The position numbers were made by a program, and so were the translations under genes. The notes under the pieces were generated by a model. That model saw only the letters and a program-made list of their open reading frames with translations. It did not search any database and had not been told where the DNA came from. Shown in pieces: positions 11,730 through 24,350 of a stretch of DNA of 64,000 nt (positions within the stretch are counted from its first letter, which is position 1; each line of letters starts with the position of its first letter). The DNA is taken from contig JAPWGK010000002.1 of NCBI GenBank assembly GCA_029641185.1, positions 1,674,001 to 1,738,000 on the forward strand, in the 5' to 3' direction. The stretch is from Pseudofabraea citricarpa. Its lineage: Eukaryota; Ascomycota; Leotiomycetes; Helotiales; Dermateaceae.

Positions 11730-14191
11730 ATGAGAATGGCGAAACCGCATCAAAACACGAAGGCCGGACCTTCCGCAACGCTTCCATCTTGGGCGGATGA
11801 GCATTTAAATGCTGTCGCGGATACAAAGACAAGCTTGGGCAAGAGAGAAGGTGCAACTTTTGCACGTAGACTTCTTATCGGATGCATTCTTACAGCTTTC
11901 TCTTTCGCACTTCTAGGGGGTATTTGTGGCCAGAAGGGATGGGCTCTGTGGCGCTGGCAAACGCCTTGGAGAGAGGACAGCCGTATTGGAACAGGATCAC
12001 ATCAGTCTGATAGGACTCAGTACTTGCTAGGTGTTGGAAAGGCTGATATCACTGGGTGGGTGATTCTCTAACATCTTGCTGTTTTCTATCCCTTCAAGTC
12101 CAATAGACTAATATTTTGTTTATTAGCCCAGTAGTTGAGATCAATATGATGGGATATGCAGACCCAAAACAACTTGGAAGCGGACTCCGTCAAAGATTAT
12201 ACTCGCGGGCCTTTATTGTCGGAGATATTGAGAACTCCAAGGAAAGATTTGTCTATCTCGTCCTCGACACACAATCAGGAGATACTGCTGTACGTTACGG
12301 AATCCTTGAAGGGCTTTCCAAACTTGGGCCCGATTTTTCCATGTATGGGCAACAGAACGTGGCTGTGACAGGCACGCATTCTCATTCTGGTCCAGGTGCT
12401 TGGCTTAACTACTTGCTGCCACAAATTACCAGCAAGGGCTTTGACAAGCAAAGCTATGGGGCTATTGTTGATGGTGCTGTTCGTTCAATTGTCAGGGCTC
12501 ATCAAAGTCTTCAACCTGGCTACTTGACCGTCGGGACAACAAAAGTGACTGGTGCAAATATAAATCGCAGTCTCTATGCCTACCTGGCAAATCCTGAAAA
12601 AGAGAGAGCATCATATAACGCTAGTGCTGAAGATGACGGATCTGTTGAGAAGACACTGACCTTGCTCAAATTCCAAAGAGTCTCCGATGGCAAGAATACC
12701 GGTGTGCTGACATGGTTTCCCACTCATGGCACATCAATGCTAGGCAACAATACTCTCATATCTGGCGACAACAAGGGTGTCGCCGCTGGATTGTTCGAGA
12801 AGAACGTGATTGGAGAAGATAATGCTGCTGAAGGGTTTGTGGCAGGGTTTTCACAAGCCAGTGTCGGTGACACAAGCCCAAATGTTCTCGGTGCATGGTG
12901 TGAAGATGGAACAGGAGCAGAATGTACTTTTGAGAACAGCACTTGCAGTGATGGCAAGAGTCAATTCTGCCACGCTCGTGGGCCTCTCTTTCGAGTGAAA
13001 GATAATGGTGCCTCATCTTGCTTCGAAGTTGGACGTCGACAGTTTGCACCGGCGAAATCACTTTATGACAATCTTGATTCCGACGGTACGCACATCGCTG
13101 GCTCTGCAGTGAAGGCTTTCCACACTTTTCAGGATATGTCTAATTTCACGTTCCCTCTTGCCAACGGAACCCATGTGAGCACATGTCCTGCTGCTCTAGG
13201 ATACTCGTTTGCAGCTGGTACCTCGGATGGTCCTGGAGCCTTCGACTTCACACAGAACGACCCAGATACCCCAAATGCATCGCCTGTTTGGCGAGTTGTT
13301 TCTGGAATACTCAAAGCTCCTAGTGAAGAACAGCAAAGATGTCACTTCCCGAAGCCAATCCTGCTTGATGTGGGCGAAATCACAACACCGTATCTATGGA
13401 CACCAAACGTCGTTGACGTGCAAGTATTACGAGTTGGACAACTCATCATCATTGTAAGCCCTGGAGAAGCAACGACCATGGCGGGACGACGATGGAAATC
13501 TGCCATTCACGAGTCAGCTAGTTCCTTGAGTTTGACGGGATCGTCTTCTATCGAACCGGTCGTAGTGCTGGGTGGCCCTGCGAATAGCTACACCCATTAC
13601 ATCGCTACGCCGGAAGAATATGGAATACAGCGTTACGAAGGCGCCTCGACTCTCTATGGGCCATTCACCCTAAACGCATACATAAATTTGACACTTTCTT
13701 ATCTCCCATACCTGAGCTCGTCTTCGAAATCACATCCAGCCCCTGGCCCGTCCCCTCCTAATAATGTTAATAAATCCTTCTCCTTCAATACCGGTGTCGT
13801 CTACGATGGTACGCCTCCCTTCAAATCATATGGCGCTGTTCAAACCGACGTGCGTCCTGCGTACAAAATTGGATCGGTGATTTCGGCCAAATTTGTCGGA
13901 GCTAATCCTCGCAACAATTTACGCCTGGAGGGGACTTATGCGGCCATTGAGAGGTTGGACGAGCAGACAGGCCGGTGGGTGAGAGCGAGGGATGACAGTG
14001 ATTGGAGCCTGATTTTCAATTGGAGAAAGACTAGTGAGATACTTGGAACTAGTGAAGTTGAGATCGTATGGGAGACGGAGACCTCGGCAGAAATTGGTCA
14101 GTATCGAATCAGATACTTCGGAGACTCAAAGGCGGTTGGAGGTCAGATCACTCCGTTTGACGGGACGAGCGCAGTGTTTGTTCTCACTTGA
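11730..14191 (+). CDS. Neutral ceramidase
   Basis: Exons 11730-12055 and 12127-14191 give 796 residues. An N-terminal cytosolic tail is followed by one membrane segment at about 47-66, so the protein is predicted to be a type II membrane or secreted enzyme. The family core begins at GKADITGPVVEINMMGYAD. Zinc-ligand region GTHSHSGPG spans 191-199, and GDTSPN at 356-361 contains Ser359, which matches the catalytic serine of bacterial neutral ceramidases. The immunoglobulin-like C-terminal domain is present. It hydrolyses the amide bond of ceramide to sphingoid base and fatty acid, probably at the plasma membrane, Golgi or outside the cell. The length is slightly above bacterial enzymes because of the N-terminal anchor. 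An earlier ATG (11730) and one two codons later (11736) are both possible starts. Confidence 0.93.
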
Positions 14192-14378
14192 TTCGGCTTC
14201 GTGTGGTTTGTTTAAATTGAAGATATCATTTGCTAGGTATAAGACCGCTGGGAAAATAATTTACAAGTGCCTGCCTGGTATTCATCTACCATCAGTCGAA
14301 GACTCCTTGTGTATCATACGCCGTGAACGCCGGCCAGCTATGCACGATGTAAAAACCAAATCAACCAAATCAACCAAA

Positions 14379-17300
14379 TCATACCCGTTTCGTCTTTTTT
14401 CTCTCGGCTTGATCCCACTTCCAAGCATCTTCGAACAGAACTTCTCTCTGCTTGACATGCTGAGATGTAAGTCCAAGTTTTCTCACAACCTGGAATGCTC
14501 CTGTCCCAACACTCATAGTTTGACCCATAATGATGCATTCACTGACACCCTCAATCTTGTCCGACTTCATTCCTGCTGCAGCGTCGAATAAATGATCCGG
14601 TGTCTTCTCGAAGGAGGCGAGTTGTAATACACTGTCGCGCATCTTTGACAAGCCGAAGCGAGTAATACCAAGCACTTCTCCTTTATATGTCATGACATCG
14701 GCAAGCAATTGCATGTGTCTAGGATCGATGCCCATGTCACCCATAACAGCGCCAATCTCTGTAGCAATTGTGCTACGGGCAGCTTCGATTCCTAGAACAT
14801 CACGACATTCCATAACACTGTTGGATGTGCAGGCTTTGCCGATAACGCCTTCAGTTGTCATACATGCGCGAAGACCATAACCTTCAACGAGAACAGTATG
14901 TTCGCCTTGCTCAGATGTTTGAATGATGGCTCGAGTTGCATCAGGATAACCTGATATTGGCAAAGCCGGAAGGGCACGTTTCAAGTGATTGACACGGAGT
15001 AAGAGGTCTGATCCGCCTTCTTCCAGTGATAACTTAGTCTTCGCGGCACCACGGGCGGGCTTAGTACCGCCGTCAGTATGCTGCACTTGAACGAAGATGC
15101 AGTCGTCGATGACACTGACATCACTACTTGGAACCTTTAGTTTGCGGTTCCGACAGATGGTCTCAGCAATATCTGTCACACTGATTCCCAAATGCATATC
15201 GTTAAGTGCTTCTGTGTCAACCGACATGCAAAGAGTAGCCCTCTTTGCCGACCACAAATCTTCAATGAAGCGGATTACATCTGAAATATATGTTTTTTCG
15301 ATACGACCCTTGACCACACGTGCGGCTTCGATCTGATGCTTGTTCGACAAAGGACAGGTTATAACAGGCGTACTAATAACCTTGGAAGCATTGATGATTT
15401 CTTTAATACGCGGTACACCCTGAGTAATACTCATTCCTGCAACACCAGCAAAATGGAAAGTCTTCAATGTCATCTGGGTACCAGGTTCTCCAATGGATTG
15501 AGCACCTACTGCACCCACTGCGTGCCCAGGTTCAGTTTGTGCCTTATCGTACTTTTCGAGACAGAGCTTGACGAATTTCACAAGTGTGTTGTGCGAAACC
15601 TTTGCAACACGGTCCATATGGTCTCGGCGGGCTTTCTCTTCCTTAGCTTCGTCGTAATGTATTCCTGATGCTGAAGGATGGTCTTCATATTCAAGGAGTC
15701 CGGCCTTTTGCCGGGCCTTTGCCAGCCGCGAGGCCAGTGATCCAACGTACTTGGTGATTGTATCAAGGAAGCCTCGTGCACTCTCATGCTCATCGATGCC
15801 ATAGTCTGTCTCGTCATCGTAAGCGAGGGGCTCGCCACGTAGAAGCCCTTTCCTAGAATATTTGAGCTTTTCTGGAACCAAGAGCTTCTCGCACATAGCT
15901 GTAATTTCGTACGGTAAGAGCGCGCGTTCGTTGTTGTTCCATGTGAGGTTCTCGGCGTGTATCCATGTCCGGTCGAAGTGAACAGGCACTGCAGTACCCT
16001 CCATATCAAGAGGGTCAAGCTTATCGGCACCAAATTGGAACTGTACGATACCACCAGAGGAATTTCGGACAGTGTCGTCATACTGGGTTGCAAGATCCTC
16101 GAGTGACTTCATCAATCTTCTCGACATATATCCTGTTTCAGCCGTCTTAACTGCCGTATCTACCAAACCTTCTCGGCCAGATATAGCATGGAATAAGAAC
16201 TCAGTTGGAGTTAATCCTGAAAAGAAGCTGTTCCGCACAAATCCTTTAGATGGAGGTTGTCGCGCATTTTTGGGAAAATGTGGTAAACTTCGGTCTTGGA
16301 AACCATCTGGAACACGCTGCCCACCAATAATTTGTTGTCCTACAACTGCCACCATTTGAGCGACGTTGATGTTAGAACCCTTCGAACCAGATTTAGCCAT
16401 GATTAGTGGAGAATTCCATTTGCTTAGGGTTTCGATACAGTACTCTCCAGCTTGTTGTCTGACTTTACTAAGAATACCAGAGATAGAATTCTCAAGTGTT
16501 TCTTCCATATTACAGCCAGTAGCTTTCTGTAGCTTCCCTTCTTTGAACGTATGAATCAATTGCTCACACTCTTGATATGCCTTTGTCACAAGAGCTTGTT
16601 TCTGGTCCTTGAGTTTTTGAGAAGGATAAACGTCGCTAATGCCAATGGAGAATCCTTGGTTGGTCAAGTAACGTGCCGAAATCTTTGCCAACCTATTCAT
16701 TGCTACCACAGCTGCATCAGGGCCAAAATCTCGGAGGATGATGTAAAAAATAGAATCCTTTTTACCAGATCCAACAGTTGTTTTGTCCATTCGGCCACAC
16801 ATGACCTCTGAGTTTCGTATCACAAGCCAACCATCATTCGGGTCCATATCAGGACACTGTCCAGGCCGTGCTCTATAATCTCGACACTTGGCATCCAGAT
16901 TTACCTTGACAGGAGACTGCTTATTTTCTCGCATCAAGATACTAAAGACTTGTTTCCCCGTCCACATTGCCTCTGGCTTTACGATAGCTGGTGGGGGCAA
17001 GTCAAGGTGTGTGTTACTGTCCACCATGTACATGCAAAGGTTTGTGAATGTTTTTCGATCAAAGAAGTTTTCCTTGCTGCTAAGCAAGTATGCAGCCGTG
17101 ATAAAATCTTGAGTTGCTGAAATAATCGGCTCTCCATTCTTTGGCGTAGACAAATTGTTTTTGACACCCATCAGCTCAATAGCCTCGGTCCTTGCCTCCT
17201 CAGTCTGTGGGACGTGAAGATTCATTTCGTCGCCATCAAAATCTGCGTTATAAGGTGTACAAACACACTCATTAAGACGGAATGTTCTCCATGGCCGTAC

Positions 17301-18948
17301 TTTGACGTAATGACTCATGATACTGAGTTTATGGAGAGACGGCTGCCGATTGAATAACACGATATCTCCGTCGATTAAATGTCTCTCCACAACATCACCA
17401 ATCCTAAGATTCTTAGCTTCCCAGTCACGTCTCGCAAATTTCAGTGAGATCTTGTGGTCCGAGTCCTTCTTCTCAATCTGCTGAGCACCAGGATGCTTAG
17501 TCGGACCATTGGCTACACATTTTCTGAGCTTCTCTATATTAGAGGAGTTGACGCGTTCTGGATAGGTAAGATTCATAGCCACTAAAATCGGAATGGCGAC
17601 TTGATCAATGCCAAGATTGGGATCTGGAGAAATGACCGTTCGTCCTGAGAAATCCACACGTTTACCGGAGAGATTTCCTCGAAATCTGCCCTGTTTTCCT
17701 TTCAGACGCTGGCAGAAACCACGAATTGCCTTCCCGTACCCAGGCTGCTGAAGACCGGGCACATCGCTGTTCACATACATGGCGATTTGAAGTTGCAAAT
17801 AGTCCCATTGCTCCATAATTGTCTGAACTGGCTGTCCTTTTTGCAGCGCTCCCTTGATCAAAGCACTAATGTGAACAATGTCGGCTAATTTTGTCGTAAG
17901 ATCATCTTCTGTACTGGCATTGTCTTGCGCAACAGAAGGGCGGATACAAATCGGCGGAGCCGGGACATATTGCCACAGAAACATCTCTGGTCTACCCTCT
18001 GCTGGATTGATACCTAGAAGTTCACAGTCCGTAGGCGTAATCATTTTGAATAAATTAAGAACCCGCAAAGGATTTAAATCGTCCATTGCTTTCCTCATGT
18101 GCTTATCCAACTCGGCGTTGTTCTTTTTGGCCTCGCTGAATGACTTCTCAAACTCGATCTTGCTAGGGGGGATGACCTTCTTTGCAGCTGTAGATTTATT
18201 GAAAGCTTGAAATTTGTCATGGGCGAGTTTGAGGACGCCGATCTTCCGAATTTGACCATTGATAGAATCGCAATAAGGGCACGATTTGGCTTTTCGGCAT
18301 TGTTCGTTAATTTTTTTGCAGATTTGGGTGCGCTTCAGGTTATCAATAAAAGGTCTTCGTAGTTCTCTTAGGAAAGCTCGTCGTTCCGTATCGGTGAGTA
18401 ATACTCGGGCACAATCCTAGTATATAGTTAATCACCAAGTTTCCAATTGTTGGATCTTCAAGCCATACTTTACATATATTTTGAAGTATATTCATTGTAA
18501 GTTTCAAATAACCAATATGAAAAGCTGGCAAGGCCAGTCTTACATGACCAAAATGACCATTGCAGTTCTGTAAATTTTGCTGGCAGGTCTCGCATGTCCC
18601 TGTCTTACTGGAAATACCCTGGTGAAGGAAACCAAATCAGCCAACTATATGAGTATGCCATGAGTCGTAGAATCCTACCAATCTCTGATCAAGAGCTCCA
18701 TGTTGAACTGGTCGGCGTAACTTTTCGACGTCGTAGAGCATTCGATCCGATACTTCAAGCACAGCTTGGTTTACAATGTCTTGATTCGACCTGTACACAA
18801 TTGCGCATTAGACAAAATGAGTATCAGAAAGCGAGTCCAGTTGCAGAACATACTGTATGCCAAACTTGAGTTCCTTGAAGCGTTTGGGTATCTTGTCGAC
18901 GACTTGCGCCTTGACAGTTTCTCCGCCGCCACCAGACATCATGGGCAT
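14379..18948 (-). CDS. RPO31: DNA-directed RNA polymerase III largest subunit (RPC160)
   Basis: Exons, in coding order: 18948-18854, 18790-18679, 18618-18469 and 18416-14379, giving 1464 residues, very close to the 1460 of yeast Rpc160. Exons 1 to 4 rebuild the zinc-binding clamp: CETCQQNLQNCNGHFGH then CKDC and CPYCD. The catalytic magnesium site NADFDGDEMN is at 509-518. The funnel, bridge-helix region (GEPGTQMTLKTFHFAG) and jaw are intact. It is the catalytic subunit of Pol III, which makes tRNA, 5S rRNA and other small RNAs in the nucleus. All introns are clustered in the first 540 nt, after which a 4-kb exon runs uninterrupted. The adjacent ATGs at 18942 and 18939 would shorten the protein by only two or three residues. 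Confidence 0.97.
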
Positions 18949-19759
18949 TTGGTAAATTGCTACCGCACGTCTAGCATGAGTAATTCGGGTTTAAGAATAA
19001 ATGATTGATCGTAAGTTGGGTGGAGCTGGAGTGGACTAGGATGAAGGCAGAGAGCGTTCTTCTCTTGGAGTGGATTGAATCGAGTCAACTTTATTTTTGC
19101 ACCCGTGAGGCTCGCGCGGAGGGGCACAAGCTCGGTTCAAGCCCCACGCCATCGAAGACCTTAGCTAACACGTGATTTCCCGCCTTGAGGTTCGGACTCA
19201 AGGAATCAGCGATTCCTATTGGTTGGGAAAAGCTGGCACTTCCATTAGCTATAGGAATACACCATATAAATGCAGTAGAATTGGGTAGTAGTATTTAGTA
19301 CAGGAATCTACTATACAAATACAATAGAATTAGGTGGCGGTATTTAGTACAGGAATCTACGACCTAGGTATACAAATATAATACAATTAAGTGGTATTCA
19401 GTACAAGAATCCACTATATAAATGCTGTATTATTAAGTATTATTCAGTACAGGAACTACTATATAAATATAATACAATTAAGTAGTATTTAGTATAGCCT
19501 CGCAGAGCACCGGGCATTTGGGGGCTCGCCTCCATAAAAACCACTACGCTGTCTTAGTTCACCTACGCTACTGCCTGCTATTGCCTCGCAGGGCTGGTTT
19601 GCGCTATACTATCTGGTGACTATCAGTCGAGTTGGCATGTTGTGAACTGTATGCGACATTCTCAGCATTCTCAAAAAGTGTCGATTCAGCAAAAGACAAA
19701 GACATCATGATTATAAAGATATGGCACAGTTTCATGATCAAAATGTGTTATGTATTGAA
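18949..19759. other. Intergenic region between RPC160 and Nem1
   Basis: This is upstream of RPC160 and downstream of Nem1, both on the minus strand. It contains the five-copy AT-rich repeat (separate entry), a B-box-like GGTTCAAGCCC at 19134-19143 without a foldable tRNA around it, and two copies of GCCTCGCAG about 80 bp apart near 19500-19590. Confidence 0.5.
19253..19495. repeat. Five imperfect tandem copies of a ~50-bp AT-rich unit
   Basis: Copies run 19253-19301, 19302-19350, 19351-19404, 19405-19450 and 19451-19495 (49, 49, 54, 46 and 45 bp). Each starts AGGAAT or a close variant, contains TATAAATNNANTANAATTAAGT-like sequence and ends TTTAGTAC or TTCAGTAC. The copies differ by substitutions and by small insertions, such as a 5-bp gain in copy 3. 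This is an old tandem array, not a fresh minisatellite. Confidence 0.85.
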
Positions 19760-21376
19760 TTATGCTACCATGTGCTTCCCATCTTCTCCCCCACGGAGAG
19801 CCAAGAAAGCCCGCACGTCAGTAACATACTGAAGTCCTTCCAACAGGGGTATGAGGTGCAAAAGATCATTATCTGTTGGATCATTGATCCATCCTTCTAT
19901 TGGTATTGCATTATCTGTTGTGCAGTTAGAATACTTGCTCTCGAATATAAAATCGGAGGAGGCTTGCCTTGGTGAAACATGTAACTTAGTGGGCTATTGT
20001 CCAATATCATCACTTTACTAAGATCGGGCTCCACAGAGCTCAAGTCTTTGATGAAAGCTCCGTGTCGATATGTACAGTGCTGACGGTAGTAGCGTCCCGA
20101 GAAGAACTTCCTTTCTTGCTCCAACCAGTCTATGACAGGGTCTGCGTATTCTTGAACTGAAGCTGTGAAGATCACCAAGTTATACCATTTGCAAATCTAC
20201 ATTCTCTCAGCACATAACATCGGATTGACACAAGAAGCTTACCCGTCGCAGAAAATCATCGCAATGTGGCCGCTTATTTACCCAGTATAGAATGGGATGT
20301 TGAGGGCCAGCATTCGCAGTTGCACCACTACCCACCACGGTATTGAGCTTTACCTCTACCATGTGACCTGTGCTCATACGGCCCCCTTTCGCCATGCTGT
20401 GAATCAATGTCTCATCAAGGTCCAGTATTAAAGTTTTCTGAGCGAGCTTACCGCCAGACATCTCTGGGAGGGTATATGACGGTTGGCGACGAGGTATCAA
20501 AGGCCTTGGGGGAGCTGGGGCGCGTGGATATTTTGTCATGGAGAGAGAAGCTGGTGAGGTTGGGGATTTCAGGGTTGCAGGAGATATTTCGCCAGAAATG
20601 CTACCAGAGCCGTGACTCTGAGTGCTTGTTGACTGTGTTTTGCGATGTTTACGTTGGCGTAAATTGTCTTCATTGTGTAGTTTAATACGTATTGATCGAC
20701 GTGCTGGGGCAATCTCCTCGGAGTTTTGTAATGATTTCGAACGTGTGTGCCGTCCTGAGGTAGTTGATGTAGCACGACCTCCGTCGCTCAGAGACGGATC
20801 ACGATCGGATTCGGATTCAGATGATAGTCCTGATGAGGATCCAGTACCAAATACTCTCTGCACTCTTGATCCCCGGCGTCCCATAGAACCCCGCCTATGG
20901 TTTGAATCACCCCCTTGGTATTCTCCATTAGAAGAGATCATGCCGACACCTTGCGCCGTGGAAGTTCTTTTTCCACTCCAGAATGCAGCACCAAATCTGC
21001 GCATCTGTGAGAGGGGCGCAAAGTTCCCATTCTCATCATATAGACAAGCTATCAGATATACGCCTGGCGAAACGATTGTAGAGAGGACCCAGCGGATTGA
21101 GTCTATCAGAGTACTGGCAGTAGTCTTAGGCCATCGAATGGATGTAGACTGCAGTGGGGTTCCATTCTTCTCTAGTAATGGGGTCTCCTCGCTGCTCGAC
21201 GCATCGTGGGTAGTGTCGTCCTCGGCAAGGTCGTCCTTTTCATCCAAGCTATCCTCTGTCCTCCTAGATCCAGCTCCTGTAGACGATGATAAAATATTAC
21301 CATATGAATTCGACCTTGATGGAGCCGGGGTCTGCGCTGGCGATACTCGCGCCGAAATGGCAGCAAGAGAGTTCAT
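19760..21376 (-). CDS. NEM1: Nem1-type nuclear envelope/ER phosphatase catalytic subunit
   Basis: Exons, in coding order: 21376-20243, 20196-19968 and 19914-19760, giving 505 residues. The N-terminal region is Ser-rich, with a hydrophobic membrane segment near residues 95-120 (around WVLSTIVSPGVYLIACLY). The HAD/FCP1-like (NIF) domain starts near residue 312, with the catalytic DLDET at 319-323 and later VIFTASVQEYADP and VMILDNSPLSY. Nem1 with Spo7 dephosphorylates the lipin Pah1 at the nuclear envelope/ER and so steers phosphatidate toward triacylglycerol. The second intron (19967-19915) has a GC-AG boundary; using it restores the highly conserved DNAIPIEGWINDP segment. The start ATG at 21376 is the first after the upstream stop. 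The gene is divergently paired with eIF2B-beta. Confidence 0.93.
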
Positions 21377-22200
21377 CCTATCGATCCATGAACGCAGGCC
21401 GTATGTCGAGGTCTTCGCAGCTGGGGCCTATGCCAGTAGTCGCAACGTATGTTATATAGCTGCGGAAAGGGAAGCGCGCGGAACCTATTGCGCTCAAGGG
21501 CAGGCGACGGGAATCTCCTGGTGTAGTTACCAGCCTCTGTTCGCAGAGAGCTGTATGGAGTGTGGTGCTGATCGAAAGGTGGTGGTAGGTATTATGTACC
21601 TCACGTCATATCAACAGCGATGAAAGACAAAGAGCATTAGTTTGGGAAGTATAAAGAAGTGAGAGAGAGGCGGAAAGAAAGGAAGACACTGAAAGGGCGC
21701 AAGTGAGGCAAGGCAGGAGACGGAGACGGAGGAGTTGCCCTGGGGGTCGAAAACAGTGTAGTGTGTCTCTGTAGCTAAAGTACGAGAGAGAGAGAGAGAG
21801 CTTGTGCTTGTGCTTGTGCTTGTGCTGGCGCTTTGCTTGTGCTTGTTGGTGGTTCGGGTTGAGCATATCGCTGGGCCGAGCGGGATCCGACATCCCTGCA
21901 AAACATTTTAGTTAGAGGGCACAATATTTGGTAACCACCACCACAGTCACTACTTACACATACCCACACTTCCTACCCCACGCCCTCATCCATACAATCC
22001 CACTCGACTTGCCCTGCGAAGACTTGATCTTTGAACTGCTGGAACTTGTTGTTCGACATCTGCTTTACCAGCGGCTCAAACGAACGGTACCCTAGGCTAG
22101 AGCCGCCGTTCACCAGTGACTCTTTCGCTGATTTCCCTCCTCGAGCAGAGATAAAAGCGCAGACTGTTCCAGCACGACCCCGTACTGTTTATCCCACATT
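21377..22200. promoter_or_regulatory. Bidirectional promoter region, NEM1 and eIF2B-beta
   Basis: These 824 bp separate two divergent start codons. The region includes a GA dinucleotide tract and CTTGTG hexamer repeat (separate entry) and C/T-rich sequence close to the eIF2B-beta start. No coding frame is supported. Promoter function is inferred from the divergent layout only. Confidence 0.45.
21784..21826. repeat. GA tract plus CTTGTG hexamer repeat
   Basis: A run of GAGAGA (21784-21800) is followed directly by four CTTGTG units (21801-21824). It is simple-sequence DNA in the leader or promoter of NEM1. Confidence 0.85.
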
Positions 22201-23787
22201 ATGCCGCCTTCAGATGTTGGCTACGCGCCCAATCTTGGGGTATTCCTCAAATCACTGAAGGTGCAATCACTGGAGAAATCCATTGAGAACCTGATCTCGT
22301 ACGTGCAGCCACTACTGGCAGGCTCCGCGCTCATTCGCTGACCAGTTCGTGCGCAGGCTGTTCAAAAGAAGACAAATCAAAAACTCAAGGCCATGCGCGA
22401 TAGCCACCGCTCATCTTCTACGCCAGGTTGTTGCCAAGTCAAGATGGACCGACCTAGGAAAGCTCCTGGATCGCATACAACAGGTAGGTAAACGGCTCAT
22501 GGAAGCACAACCACGAGAAATGGTTGTAGGCAACATCGTCCGTCGAGTACTAGGTATGATTAGAGATGAAGCGAAAGAAGACCGAAACGAGGAATTCAGC
22601 GATTCTGGCTCTAATAGCCAGAGGGGATCTCCACGACGTGAGCCAAGTGAACTAGGTCTTTCGAGAGCTGGTGCTGTTCCGCCTATAGGGCATTTCAGTC
22701 CTCTCAGGAATGTCTCGACAGAAGACGAGCCCGAAATTGATGCTATAAACGCCGATGATGTGTTTGGGAAAACATCACGTCCACCTTTGAATACCTCTCA
22801 TACATCCTACGCTGTTCTTAATGGAGTCCCTGTCCAGCAATCAATGTTCAATCTTCTTTCAACAAATTCTTCACCGTCATCCACGCCTCCTGTCACAAAC
22901 TCGCCCGCCAGCAGGCCTGTAATATCCGCTGCAAATATTGCTCAGAAGATCTCTACTGCAACACTGGATCTCAAGGCGGAAATAATGAATGGTATTGAAG
23001 AGATTATCGACGAGTTAGACCAGGTTGATGAGCAGATTGCTGCTTATGCCCAAGAGCACATCCATTCAAACGAGATTATTCTGACTCATTCTTCGTCCAT
23101 GAGTGTTCAAAAGTTTCTGTTAAAGGCTGCAGAGAAACGTAAATTCACAGTAATTGTGACAGAATCTTATCCAAACGATCATGAAGCAACACACGCTGCA
23201 ATCACAGGCAAGACTAGCCAAGATCAAGTAGGCGCGGACGACATGACTCCTGGAACATTCATCAAGCCTCTTTCGGCTGCGGGTATCACAGTTGTTCTGA
23301 TGACTGATGCTACAATATTCGCTATAATGTCAAGGGTAAACAAGGTCATTCTAGCAACACATGCTGTTATTGCGAATGGCGGGTTGATTGCAGCCGCTGG
23401 AGCACGCATAATTGCGAAAGCAGCCAAGGTCCACAGGACGCCAGTGATTGTTGTCAGTGGTATTTACAAACTGAGCCCAGACTATCCTTTCGAGTTTGAA
23501 TCATTAATTGAGTATGGAGATCCTGGAAATATTGTCACGTACGAGGATGGCGCTCTGGTGGATAAGTTAGAAGTTGACAACCCACTTTTTGACTATGTTC
23601 CTCCGGATCTTGTTGATCTCTATATTACGAATCTGTAAGTTCGCATCAGTTGTGTCAGAAATTCATGGGCAATGAGCTAACGATATGAAATAGTGGTGCA
23701 CATGCACCTTCTTACCTTTACCGCATTGTAGCAGATCATTACAAGGCTGAGGACATCAACTTTCATAAGCCTGAACTCCAATTCTGA
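22201..23787 (+). CDS. GCD7: Translation initiation factor eIF2B subunit beta
   Basis: Exons 22201-22298, 22357-23634 and 23694-23787 give 489 residues. The C-terminal IF-2B fold is complete, with EIILTHSSSMSVQKFLLKAA, DATIFAIMSRVNKVILATHAV, the glycine-rich stretch after ANGGLIAAAGA and VSGIYKLSPDYPF. A Ser/Pro/Asn-rich insert of about 100 residues lies between the N-terminal helices and the fold. eIF2B is the guanine-nucleotide exchange factor for eIF2; beta, with alpha and delta, forms the regulatory core that senses phosphorylated eIF2-alpha. Exon 1 carries MPPSDVGYAPNLGVFLK and the junction restores the conserved helix. The last exon adds the family's C-terminal HAPSYLYRIVADHY. Confidence 0.95.
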
Positions 23788-24350
23788 TCGATATTACATG
23801 CGGCCCGATACCAAAGTCGTATACCAGCGAGCAACAATCACGTTTCAAAATTATCTCATCTAAGCTCAGCAGCCGAGGTGAAACAAAACAAGACCATTTG
23901 GCGAGCATGATAAGCGAGGGGGGGAAAGGATCATGCAAAGTGAGTAGCCACAGATCTCCAAGCATAGGGTGCTGGACCTCATCCCTGACAGTTGGCCAAG
24001 CGTGCCTCTGCTTTTTGGTGTGGCTCGGGTTGATTTACCATGCTCGCAATGAGGCAAGTTGGGCGCAAGTGTCTGATCTTGCTTTGTTCATCGGCTAGCC
24101 TTGCGACGTTTCTCATTAAGGCTGGTCGGGTGCACGCTAGAAGGGTGTCCAACTGTTACATACAGGTGGTACAATGGGGCTGAGCTTGACCAGCTTCTCA
24201 GTCTTCAAATGAAACTAGACACATAGCAATCAAAAGAAACCACATCACAAATCTTCCACTTTCCATTCTTCTATTCATCTTCCATTGTCAACCACTGGAG
24301 TTATTTCCATCTTGACAATCACCACTTAACCTACAGCAATTTCGCTGAAC
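23788..24350. other. Intergenic region
   Basis: This holds the 3' region of eIF2B-beta and a 110-bp C/T-rich leader just before the next ATG. Nothing else is seen. Confidence 0.5.

Noticed and set aside
19101..19160. B-box-like GGTTCAAGCCC, possible tRNA or SINE head
   Set aside because: The flanking bases cannot form the T-arm or acceptor stems of a tRNA and no A box is properly spaced.
20622..21623. Long plus-strand open frame (333 codons) opposite NEM1
   Set aside because: It is antisense to the Ser-rich part of NEM1, has no domain, and follows from low stop frequency in that codon composition.
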